Shown: positions 23,068-30,749 of the stretch, one piece after another
How positions within the stretch are numbered: the first letter of the stretch is position 1
Layout of the letters: every line of letters starts with the position of its first letter
Assembly (NCBI GenBank): GCA_016841675.1
Contig: JAENYQ010000028.1
Coordinates: 1-38,322 of the forward strand
Origin: Desulfotomaculum sp.
GTDB taxonomy: Bacteria > Bacillota > Desulfotomaculia > Desulfotomaculales > Desulfallaceae
Direction of reading: 5' to 3'
Length of the DNA: 38,322 bases
Notes under the pieces: model-generated
What the model saw: only the letters and a program-made list of their open reading frames with translations
Database searches by the model: none
What the model was told of the DNA's origin: nothing
Made by a program: the position numbers and the translations under genes

Positions 23068-24255
23068 TCAGGCACGCATCTTGGCAGCGAAAGATTCTCC
23101 AAATGCCTCGCATTCTTTTAAGTTTTCATCTGTCGGATCATATTTCATCTTAATGGATGGTACTAGAACATTAAAACCTGCCTCGGCGAGCCTTTTTTCA
23201 ACTATCACCGGCGATTCCCCGCTCCACCCGTAGGAACCGAAAGCGGCAGCCGCCTTTTCTTTAAATTTCAGCCCCTTAATCACTTCTAGCATTGCAGCGG
23301 TGGAACTGAGAATCCCGCCGTTAATGGTGGAACTGCCCATGATTAACCCTTGCGCTTTAAAAATTTCGGTGATCACGTCGTTTTTATCGCTAGTGCCGAT
23401 GTTCAAAACCTTGGCCCCTATCCCCTTGTTTTCCAGTCCTCGGGCAATGGCCAGGGCCATCTTCCTGGTGGCACCCCACATGGTATCATACAGCACGGCA
23501 ACCGTTCCTTCATGGTAGTTGTCAGCCCACTGGTCATATTTTTCAACAATCTGCATGGGATTGTCACGCCAGATAATTCCGTGACTGGGGGCAATCATAT
23601 CAATGGGGACGTTTAAACCCTTAATTTCCTTTAACTTGGCCCGGACCAGCTTGCTGAACGGAGTCAGGATGTTGGCGTAATATTTCAGGGCTTCCTGGAA
23701 CAACTCACCCTGGTCCACCTGCTCGTTGAACAGATAAGGGGATGCATAGTGCTGACCGAAGGCGTCGTTGGAGAGCAGCACATTGGCACCCGCCACGTAG
23801 GTAGCCATGTTATCCGGCCAGTGCAGCATCGGTGTTTCCACGAAAACCAGCTTGTAATCCCCCAGGTCCACGCTGTCCCCTGTTTTGACAATATTAAAAT
23901 TCCAGTCCTTATGGAAATGCCCCTTAATCATGGCCGCGCCGTTTTTAGTGCAGTAAATCGGGGTATCAGGTATTTTTTCCATCAGGTACAAAAGGCTGCC
24001 GGCATGGTCCTGTTCGGTATGATTAATCACAATCAAATCAATATTTTGCAGACCAAAATCCTGATCTATTTGTTTGACGAAATCCTCGTGAAAAGGCGTC
24101 CAAACAGTGTCCACCAAGGCTATCTTTTGGTCTTTGATTAAATAGGAATTGTATGTAGAACCCCGGTGGGTAGAATACTCCTCGCCGTGAAAGTGTCTTA
24201 GTTCCCAGTCTTTAACCCCAACCCAGAATATTTTATCTTTAATTTCAATCACCAT
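23068..24255 (-). CDS. fprA: A-type flavoprotein (flavodiiron protein, FprA)
   Basis: A 395-residue flavodiiron protein. The diiron ligands are all present: His79, Glu81, Asp83, His84 (HTEQDHAGS), His145 (MLHWPDN), Asp164 (SNDAFGQH) and His225 (PSHGIIW). The C-terminal flavodoxin domain starts near 250 (VAVLYDTMWGATRKMA, GSSTINGGI, GSYGWSGE). It reduces O2 to water or NO to N2O in the cytoplasm of anaerobes. ATG 24255 follows AAAGGGGGTAGTG; a longer frame lacks an RBS. Divergent from rubrerythrin, together forming an oxygen-protection module. Confidence 0.95.
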   Translation of the reverse strand: MVIEIKDKIFWVGVKDWELRHFHGEEYSTHRGSTYNSYLIKDQKIALVDTVWTPFHEDFVKQIDQDFGLQNIDLIVINHTEQDHAGSLLYLMEKIPDTPIYCTKNGAAMIKGHFHKDWNFNIVKTGDSVDLGDYKLVFVETPMLHWPDNMATYVAGANVLLSNDAFGQHYASPYLFNEQVDQGELFQEALKYYANILTPFSKLVRAKLKEIKGLNVPIDMIAPSHGIIWRDNPMQIVEKYDQWADNYHEGTVAVLYDTMWGATRKMALAIARGLENKGIGAKVLNIGTSDKNDVITEIFKAQGLIMGSSTINGGILSSTAAMLEVIKGLKFKEKAAAAFGSYGWSGESPVIVEKRLAEAGFNVLVPSIKMKYDPTDENLKECEAFGESFAAKMRA

Positions 24256-24386
24256 CACTACCCCCTTTAATTGTATTTTTGTGAACCATTTATGGAATAA
24301 TTTTATTATGTACCTGGGCCAAGATTCTATTACGGTAATCACAATGCCGATGTGATATTGCTCACGGCTATTATATCATTTTAACC

Positions 24387-24413
24387 AAGTGAAGAATCTA
24401 AATCCTTCGCTAC
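24387..24413. repeat. Degenerate family-B repeat
   Basis: AAGTGAAGAATCTAAATCCTTCGCTAC matches the core of the repeats at 16231 and 25352, with the outer arms lost. It lies in the fprA-rubrerythrin intergenic region. Confidence 0.6.
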
Positions 24414-24449
24414 AACTTCCCCCCCCCACACCCGTTAAGTATTAACAAT

Positions 24450-24485
24450 TTCTTAAATCCTCTCTTTTTAAAAGGATTTCAAGAA
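24450..24485. promoter_or_regulatory. Inverted repeat upstream of rubrerythrin
   Basis: TTCTTAAATCCT (24450-24461) and AGGATTTCAAGAA (24473-24485) form an imperfect dyad about 60 nt before the rubrerythrin start. It could be an operator for an oxygen or peroxide regulator, or a small hairpin. It does not fit the usual PerR box. Confidence 0.4.
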
Positions 24486-24543
24486 TCTAGGTAAGAATAT
24501 TACTAGAAAAATAAACCATGTTTTAAAAATAAGGAGGTTAATA

Positions 24544-25077
24544 ATGAGTTTAAAAGGAACCAAAACCGAAGCTAATTTAAAAGCTGCTTTTGACGGTGAA
24601 AGCCAAGCCCGCAATAAATACAACTACTGGGCCAGTGCAGCTAAAAAGGAAGGCTATGAACAAATCGCCGGCATCTTTACTGAAACCGCCGATAATGAAA
24701 AAGAACATGCCAAAAGAATTTTTAAGTTTTTAAATGGTATTACCGATACCAAAACACACCTGAAAGAAGCTGCAGCAGGCGAAAACTACGAGTATACCAG
24801 TATGTATTTGGAGTTTGAAAAAGTGGCCCGGGAAGAAGGATTTGAAGAAATAGCTGATGTGTTCCGGGAGATTGGTGAAGTGGAAGAAGAACACGAAAAA
24901 CGTTTCCTGGCCCTACTCAAAAATATTGAAGAAGGTAAAGTGTTTAAGCGGGATGAAGAAGTTAAATGGAAGTGCCGCAACTGCGGTTATGTGCACAAGG
25001 GCAAAGAAGCCCCTGAAGAATGCCCAGCCTGCGCCCATCCCCAAGCCTACTATGAGCTGCTTTGTGAAAATTATTAA
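24544..25077 (+). CDS. rbr: Rubrerythrin
   Basis: A 177-residue rubrerythrin. The N-terminal ferritin-like domain has the diiron carboxylates in [44 protein letters not shown] and [10 protein letters not shown]; the C-terminal rubredoxin domain has two CxxC motifs, CRNCGY and CPACAH. It reduces peroxide in the cytoplasm, usually with electrons from rubredoxin or ferredoxin. The RBS AAGGAGG is 7 nt from ATG. A terminator follows directly. Confidence 0.95.
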   Translation: MSLKGTKTEANLKAAFDGESQARNKYNYWASAAKKEGYEQIAGIFTETADNEKEHAKRIFKFLNGITDTKTHLKEAAAGENYEYTSMYLEFEKVAREEGFEEIADVFREIGEVEEEHEKRFLALLKNIEEGKVFKRDEEVKWKCRNCGYVHKGKEAPEECPACAHPQAYYELLCENY

Positions 25078-25091
25078 ACTGACACCAAACT

Positions 25092-25130
25092 AAAAAGGGC
25101 TGGCCAAACGCAAACGGCCAACTCTTTTTT
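25092..25130 (+). terminator. Rubrerythrin terminator
   Basis: AAAAAGGGCTGGCC and GGCCAACTCTTTTTT pair (with G-T pairs) around AAACGCAAAC and end in six T. Confidence 0.75.
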
Positions 25131-25153
25131 ATTAAATTTATTTCATGACTACT

Positions 25154-25440
25154 AACGGTATAGTCATGATTTATTTTTATACCGTTAACTCAGTAAGTGA
25201 TACAGCGTTTGTCATTGCTATGAATACAACAAATTTGTCATTCTGAGCGCAGCGAAGAATCTTAAAGCCCAGATCCTTCGCTACGCTCAGGATGACAAGC
25301 TTAATCTTGACGAAGGTAGATTGTATTCGTTTATCGTGGTGCGGGTACGCGTTGCAATTCTGAACGAAGTGAAGAATCTAGATCCTTCGCTAACGCTCAG
25401 GATGACAGTTTTCCCCTGTTGTGCATAATTATTAAATCCG
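25154..25440. repeat. Composite repeat array (families A and B)
   Basis: It begins with TAACGGTATA ... TATACCGTTA inverted repeats (25154-25188), then a family-A head (25183-25230) almost identical to the sequence at 38274. A family-B hairpin at 25236-25297 (TGTCATTCTGAGCGCAGCGA ... CGCTCAGGATGACA) is bracketed by GAATACAA and TTGTATTC. A second family-B copy follows at 25352-25408. The tail TTGTGCATAATTATT resembles the tail of the 16203 element. No gene is present. Confidence 0.7.
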
Positions 25441-25539
25441 GATACCAAAAGAATACATAAATCCAAGAGCACCCTGAAAAATAATCAGGCTGCCGGGAAA
25501 CCATAAGAGCATATAAAATAAGAAAGGTGTGTACTACAC

Positions 25540-25689
25540 ATGCCAGACATAAAAATCAAACCACCCGGTAGAATAAACGGCCTCAACAAGTACAAAGTAA
25601 AATCTGCCCGTTTAAAGAACACCAACGGGCAAACCATGGCCCCCCCCCATTACGGGCACGGCCAGTATTACGTGCCCATTAAAGAATAA
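25540..25689 (+). CDS. Small basic protein (49 aa), unknown function
   Basis: ATG 25540 follows AAAGGTGTG. The product starts MPDIKIKPPGRINGLNKYKV and ends GHGQYYVPIKE; it is rich in Lys, Pro and Gly and has no hydrophobic segment. Codon use is plausible and the frame is clean, but at this length it could be chance. No family recognised. Confidence 0.4.
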   Translation: MPDIKIKPPGRINGLNKYKVKSARLKNTNGQTMAPPHYGHGQYYVPIKE

Positions 25690-26004
25690 ATGAGGTTTAA
25701 ACACAAATGTTTTTAGCCTTAATTAAGACTGGCAACTCCCGCCTTTGGGAAGCCGGTATTTTTGAAGCTAAGAAAATTGAGACATTAATTGAAGGATTTT
25801 TTAATTTCTTTGTTGAATATTTTTCTTTGTTGAATATTTGTTGTAAAAATATAGGGCTTAATAATAATCCATTAAACCACTAAAAAACGGTCCCGTTGCC
25901 CTGGACAACAATAGATTGACGGACGGGCTGACATTCTTGTCAGTCTATTTTAATCTGATTTCTTCAGCTAAATGAAGATATTGGGAACAAGGGAGCTTAA
26001 AAAC
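25690..26004. other. Region upstream of nrdJ
   Basis: It holds a short open stretch from ATG 25708 (MFLALIKTGNSRLWEAGIFE..., about 58 codons) without an RBS and of doubtful reality, and a hairpin CTGACATTCTTGTCAG (25928-25943) inside an outer AATAGA/TCTATT stem followed by TTTTAAT. I looked for cobalamin-riboswitch and NrdR-box features and saw none. Confidence 0.4.
25911..25950 (+). terminator. Hairpin upstream of nrdJ
   Basis: CTGACA-TTCT-TGTCAG with an outer stem ATAGATTGAC / GTCAGTCTAT and a TTTTAAT tail, about 55 nt before the nrdJ start. It may end the upstream transcript or attenuate nrdJ. Confidence 0.4.
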
Positions 26005-28203
26005 ATGAAACTCTCCGAAAACGGGCAAAAGGTATTTGACGCGCGTTACGCGCGCCGGAACGAAGAAGGCGACGTTATTGAAACCTTCGAGCAGGCAGTT
26101 TACCGGCTGGCGAACGCCGCTGCCGGCCCCGAAAAGGAAAACCAACGGCACTGGAAAGAAAAATTTGCTGCCGCCATAGGCAAATTGTTGTTTGTACCCT
26201 CGACCCCGATTTGGGCCAATATCGGCAAAGACGACCGGGCCTGGCAGCCGGGAGCCTGCTTTGTGCTGGCAGTGGAGGACAGCCTGGAATCAATGTATCA
26301 AACGCTTAAAGATACCGCCATGGTCTTTAAATCCGGGGGCGGTGTGGGCTATAATTTCAGCAGCATCAGACCCAAGGGTTCGCTGGTGCACTCCACCAAA
26401 GGCAAAGCCTCCGGCGTGGTAGAATTGATTAAGCTCTATGACGCATCTTCCAACATGGTAATGCAAGGCGGGGTCCGCCGGGGCGCATCAATGGGCATTC
26501 TGAACATAGACCACCCGGAAATTATTGATTTCATTAATGCCAAGCTGGAGGGCGGACTGACCAACTTTAATTTATCCGTCGGGGTAACCGAAAGATTTAT
26601 GAAAGCGCTGGACAGCGACGCCGAGTGGGAATTGGTGTTCAACGGCCAGGTTTATGATACCGTTGGGGCCGGTGAACTGTGGGATCGAATTACCAGGGCC
26701 GCCCACACCTGCGGCGACCCAGGCATTATTTTCATTGACCGCCTGCAGGAAAATAACCCAATTCCAGTAAATTTGTTAAATTGCACCAATCCATGCGGTG
26801 AGCAGCCGCTCAGCCCGGGTGAATCCTGCCTATTAGGCAGCATTAACCTGGCCCGCATGATGACGGCCGAAGGAGCACTGAACCGGGAACAACTTCGTGA
26901 TATCGTATATACAGCCGTGCGTTTTTTGGACAACCTCATCGACATCGCCCAGTACCCGCTGCCGCTAATCGAAGAATCAACCAAGGCCACCCGTAAAATA
27001 GGCCTTGGCTTTACCGGGCTGCACGACGCCTTGATCATGGCCGGCCTGACCTACGACTCACCGGAAGGCAGAGCATTTGCCGGCGAAATTACCCTGCTCA
27101 TGCAGCAAGCGGCCCATGAAGCATCCCGGGAACTGGCTGATGAAAAAGGGTGCTTCCCAGAGTGGGCAAATAGCGTTCATTATCCCGATCAACAGCGCCG
27201 CAACGCCGCCTGCATTACCATCGCTCCCACCGGAAGCGTAACCGCCATGGCGGGCTGCGAAGGTTACGGCATTGAACCCATTTTTGCGGTGGCTTACGTC
27301 AAGAAGACCAACGTAGCCGGAGATTTCGAAGTTTTTTCGCCGTTGTTCCTGGAAGCCTGCCGCAAGTATTCGGTACCGCAGGAAGTACTGTCGGTAGTAG
27401 CCAATTACGGTTCCTGCCAGAACATCCCGGGGGTTCCGGAACAAATCGCCGCCATATTCAAAGGCGCCCAGGATATCAGCCACGAAGACCATATACTGAT
27501 GCAGGCTGAGGTACAAAAATACGTTGATAACGCAGTCAGTAAAACCATTAACCTGCCCTCCACCGCAACGCCGGATACAATTAACCAGTGCTACCGCATA
27601 GCACACGATTTAAACCTTAAGGGCATTACCGTGTTCCGTGACGGGTGCAAAAAAGGCACCATCACCGTGGGCCAGCAAAAAGAACAGCGCCCCGCCGGCG
27701 AACTACGGCGCGGTGAAATCCTGCCCCGGCCTTTGTCCGCCCACGGGGTAACCCACCGTCTGGATACGGGGTGCGGTAAGATATACCTGACCGTGAATTA
27801 CCAGGAGGACAGCGGCAGAATCATGGAAACTTTTATTACCACCGGCTCTGACGGTGGCTGCCTGGTATATACCGAAGCCACTTCCCGTTTAATCAGCCTG
27901 GCCATCCGCGGCGGTATCGGGGTGGACGAAATTATCGAACAGTTGACGGGCACACACTCCTGCCCCTCTTACATGCTAGCCAAGGGTAAAGGTAAGCAAT
28001 TGTCACCCGGCAAGTCATGCGCCTCGGCTATCGCCAGGAAACTTTTAGAAATTAAAGCGGAACTAGATCTGAAGTGCAACGGCAACTCCAACGGGTATAA
28101 CAGCGAACAGGCAAACGCGCCCAAGTGCGAAGTATGCGGCCAAGAACTAAAAAGAGCCGAGGGCTGCCTAGTGTGCATGAATTGCGGTTTTTCCAAGTGC
28201 TAA
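26005..28203 (+). CDS. nrdJ: Adenosylcobalamin-dependent (class II) ribonucleotide reductase
   Basis: A 732-residue class II enzyme. Seen: the substrate-cavity QPGACFVLAVEDS segment, FKSGGGVGYNFS, GGVRRGASMG, the active-site LLNCTNPCGEQPLSPG near 257-272, and the IAPTGSVTAMAGCEGYGIEP loop. A C-terminal zinc-ribbon CEVCGQ ... CLVCMNCGF carries the re-reducing cysteines. It makes deoxynucleotides from ribonucleotides without oxygen, using B12. The start is ATG 26005 because AAGGGAG lies 9 nt upstream; an ATG at 25972 has no RBS. It is an isolated gene. Confidence 0.95.
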   Translation: MKLSENGQKVFDARYARRNEEGDVIETFEQAVYRLANAAAGPEKENQRHWKEKFAAAIGKLLFVPSTPIWANIGKDDRAWQPGACFVLAVEDSLESMYQTLKDTAMVFKSGGGVGYNFSSIRPKGSLVHSTKGKASGVVELIKLYDASSNMVMQGGVRRGASMGILNIDHPEIIDFINAKLEGGLTNFNLSVGVTERFMKALDSDAEWELVFNGQVYDTVGAGELWDRITRAAHTCGDPGIIFIDRLQENNPIPVNLLNCTNPCGEQPLSPGESCLLGSINLARMMTAEGALNREQLRDIVYTAVRFLDNLIDIAQYPLPLIEESTKATRKIGLGFTGLHDALIMAGLTYDSPEGRAFAGEITLLMQQAAHEASRELADEKGCFPEWANSVHYPDQQRRNAACITIAPTGSVTAMAGCEGYGIEPIFAVAYVKKTNVAGDFEVFSPLFLEACRKYSVPQEVLSVVANYGSCQNIPGVPEQIAAIFKGAQDISHEDHILMQAEVQKYVDNAVSKTINLPSTATPDTINQCYRIAHDLNLKGITVFRDGCKKGTITVGQQKEQRPAGELRRGEILPRPLSAHGVTHRLDTGCGKIYLTVNYQEDSGRIMETFITTGSDGGCLVYTEATSRLISLAIRGGIGVDEIIEQLTGTHSCPSYMLAKGKGKQLSPGKSCASAIARKLLEIKAELDLKCNGNSNGYNSEQANAPKCEVCGQELKRAEGCLVCMNCGFSKC

Positions 28204-28316
28204 AACTTTTTTTAGATGGTCTAAAACTAATTAGTTAAAGGGTGTTAATAACCTATCTGGTTAATTGGGATTTGGCCGCTCCATTCGTAATAGCATACCC
28301 AAAGGGGGTACTATAA

Positions 28317-29918
28317 ATGACCAAGCGACTATTACTGAAGGAATTGTCACGTTACAAGGTAGGCACTTTCGCCGATATAATTTATCGCAATGCACTTCTT
28401 TACCCTGAAAGCGAAGCATTTATTTACGAAAGTGAAAGAATAACCTATGCTCAATACAATGCCATAGTAAATAAGGTCATCCATGCGCTGTTAAAAATGG
28501 GTATCAAAAAGGGGCAAACTGTCGGCCTGCTCTCCTGGAATTGTGTGCAGGCTGCCCAAATATACGGGGCGGCCATGAAGGGAGGCTTCATCGCTTCTCC
28601 TTTCAATCCCAGGTTAGCAGCAAATGAACTGGAATATATAATTAACTATTCAAAAACGGATACGATCTTTGTCGGTCCCGAACTGGTGGATACCATCAAT
28701 ACGCTCAGGCCGCGTCTGCATGGAGTCCATAATTATATTATCCTCGAAGGTTCAGCCGACAACATGATCACCTATCAGCATCTGCTAAATGACAATCCGG
28801 ATCATGAACCGGACATTACCGCGGAGGAAGATGATCCGATCGGGATCATCTATACCAGTGGAACAACGGGTGTACCCCGGGGAGCCCTCTATACACATAG
28901 TTGTTTTATTGATGATGCTAGAACTTTTGCTTTGAATATTAATGTCCGGCAGGGCGACCGGCACCTGCAGGTAACGCCCCAATTCCATATTGCAGGCAAT
29001 ACGTGGTTTCGCACGTTTATGTATGTTGGAGCCTGTACCATTATTCATAAGTTTTTTAATCCGGCCGAGACACTGAAGGCAATTCAGGAAGAAAAAGCCA
29101 CCCACATGAATATTGTTCCCACCCAGCTTGTAGCCATGCTGAATGTGCCCGACTTTGATCAGTACGACCTGAGCTCAATGAAATTAATCTGGTACGAAGC
29201 CTCACCCATGCCTCTGGAGGTGCTAAAGAGAGGTCTTAAGGTTTTCGGTAATATCTTTGGCGAAGGTTACGGTCAGAGTGAGAGCGGCCCGGCTATTACA
29301 CACATGACCAATGAAGATCATGAGGTGGTCAATAAGTCGGGTGCAGACCAGAAGCATCTAATGTCAGCAGGCAAACCTGACATTGGCGTACAGGTAAGAA
29401 TAGTAGATGAGAGTGGCAATGATTGTGAGCTGGGTGTCGTAGGAGAGATCATAGTCAAAAGCAAACATATCATGGTTGGTTACTGGAAAAAGCCCGAAGA
29501 CACTAAGAATACAATTATTGACGGTTGGCTGCATACCGGGGACATGGGTTACTATGATGAGAACGGTTATATCTATATTGCCGACCGGAAAAAAGACATC
29601 ATCATTACCGGCGGAGAAAATGTATTTCCTCGGGAAATAGAGGATGTGCTCTATCAGCACCCCGCAATACATGAGGCTGCAGTGATAGGCATACCCGATC
29701 CATACTGGGTAGAAAAAGTTCACGCTATCATCGTACCAAGGAAAGATGCAAAAATTACCGCGGAAGAGATAATCGCATTTTGTAAGGAGCGTATAGCAGG
29801 TTATAAAACCCCCAAGTCTATTGAATTTGCCACTGATTTGCCGAAAAATGCTGCCGGTAAGATTGTTAAAAAAGGGCTTCGGGTTAAATACTGGGAGGAA
29901 CAGACCAGAAAAATTTAA
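28317..29918 (+). CDS. AMP-dependent acyl-CoA synthetase/ligase
   Basis: A 533-residue ANL-superfamily enzyme. Core motifs: phosphate loop YTSGTTGVPRGALYTH near 179-194, EGYGQSESGP (A5), GWLHTGDMGYYDENGYIYIADRK with the hinge (A7-A8), and the catalytic Lys in LPKNAAGKIVKK near 514. It activates a carboxylic acid with ATP to the acyl-CoA; the substrate is not readable, medium or long-chain fatty acid being the usual case. RBS AAAGGGGGTACTATAA precedes ATG. It is monocistronic with its own terminator. Confidence 0.92.
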   Translation: MTKRLLLKELSRYKVGTFADIIYRNALLYPESEAFIYESERITYAQYNAIVNKVIHALLKMGIKKGQTVGLLSWNCVQAAQIYGAAMKGGFIASPFNPRLAANELEYIINYSKTDTIFVGPELVDTINTLRPRLHGVHNYIILEGSADNMITYQHLLNDNPDHEPDITAEEDDPIGIIYTSGTTGVPRGALYTHSCFIDDARTFALNINVRQGDRHLQVTPQFHIAGNTWFRTFMYVGACTIIHKFFNPAETLKAIQEEKATHMNIVPTQLVAMLNVPDFDQYDLSSMKLIWYEASPMPLEVLKRGLKVFGNIFGEGYGQSESGPAITHMTNEDHEVVNKSGADQKHLMSAGKPDIGVQVRIVDESGNDCELGVVGEIIVKSKHIMVGYWKKPEDTKNTIIDGWLHTGDMGYYDENGYIYIADRKKDIIITGGENVFPREIEDVLYQHPAIHEAAVIGIPDPYWVEKVHAIIVPRKDAKITAEEIIAFCKERIAGYKTPKSIEFATDLPKNAAGKIVKKGLRVKYWEEQTRKI

Positions 29919-29962
29919 CCACTACTTTTTAATGACAGCACAAGGCGCCATTGCATCCTTTC

Positions 29963-30000
29963 AGCTGCTCACCAATAAGGTGGGCAGCTTTTTATTTTTT
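29963..30000 (+). terminator. Terminator after acyl-CoA synthetase gene
   Basis: AGCTGCTCACC and GGTGGGCAGCT pair around AATAA, followed by TTTTATTTTTT. Confidence 0.85.
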
Positions 30001-30160
30001 ATAAATGCCTCGATAATAAATATAAGTTTGGATTATATGTATTTTATTAACTTCAAAGCAGGAGGTGTTAATATTTTGCCGTAAAAATATATATATGCTA
30101 AATAGGCAAATACCTTGAACGGTGCAGGTTTGGGAAAATAAAAAACAGGAGGCTGATCAT

Positions 30161-30598
30161 ATGAAAGCAAAAGATGAAATTACTTTGGTCGCACCATGCG
30201 GCATATATTGTGGCGCATGTGAGGCCTACAAGGCCAAGGATGACCCTGCTATAATGGAGCGCATGATGAATTCAAAAACATTAAATAAAGAAAAGTTACC
30301 CTGCCCGGGTTGCCGACCACTTAAGGGAAACTGCCTGGCCATTGACGGGACATGTGAAACTTACGCATGTGTGACCGAACACGATGTTGACTTTTGCTTC
30401 GAGTGCCCCGAATTTCCCTGTGCCAAATTAAACCCATCGGCAGACAAGGCTAATATCCTGCCCCACAATATAAAAGTGTTCAACCTGTGCTGCATCGAGC
30501 ACCAGGGTCTTGACAAGTTTTTGGAGATGATTCCTACAATTAAGAAAAGATATTACCGCGGCCAAATGGTAATCGGGAAAGGACCCCAGTTGGAATAG
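30161..30598 (+). CDS. DUF3795-type Cys-rich protein
   Basis: A 145-residue protein with many Cys: APCGIYCGACEAYK near 11-24, CPGCRPLKGNCLA, CETYACVTEHDVDFCFECPEFPC and a late NLCCIEH. This CGxYCGxC ... CxGC ... CxxCxxxFPC arrangement is the DUF3795 pattern, presumed metal-binding and of unknown function. ATG 30161 follows CAGGAGG; a longer frame to 30122 lacks an RBS. It is flanked by a terminator upstream and a family-B repeat downstream. Confidence 0.8.
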   Translation: MKAKDEITLVAPCGIYCGACEAYKAKDDPAIMERMMNSKTLNKEKLPCPGCRPLKGNCLAIDGTCETYACVTEHDVDFCFECPEFPCAKLNPSADKANILPHNIKVFNLCCIEHQGLDKFLEMIPTIKKRYYRGQMVIGKGPQLE

Positions 30599-30667
30599 CT
30601 ATAATGTAAGGTTGTTGGTCAGCAAAAAAGGGAATCCCATGACTACCCTGAAAAATAGACTTTAGGT

Positions 30668-30732
30668 TGTCATCCTAAGCGCAGCGAAGGATTTTAAGGC
30701 TCTAGATTCTTCACTTCGTTTTAGAATGACAA
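30668..30732. repeat. Family-B hairpin repeat
   Basis: TGTCATCCTAAGCGCAGCGA ... TCACTTCGTTTTAGAATGACA around AGGCTCTAGATTC: the inverted orientation of the repeats at 16231 and 25236. It lies between the DUF3795 gene and adhE, both reading toward it, and could end both transcripts. Confidence 0.7.
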
Positions 30733-30749
30733 TCTACAATGTTTTCTCA

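Noticed and set aside
22959-23102. N-terminal extension of the UspA protein
   Set aside because: The extension lacks an RBS, is not Usp-like and overlaps the end of fprA; AAGGAGG before ATG 22958 decides the start.
25183-25440. CRISPR-like array from the repeated GAAGAATCTAGATCC units
   Set aside because: The units are irregularly spaced hairpins scattered over the window, with no uniform spacers and no cas genes.
25690-26004. Cobalamin riboswitch or NrdR box upstream of the B12-dependent nrdJ
   Set aside because: I looked for the B12-box and NrdR-type repeats and saw neither; only a simple hairpin is present.
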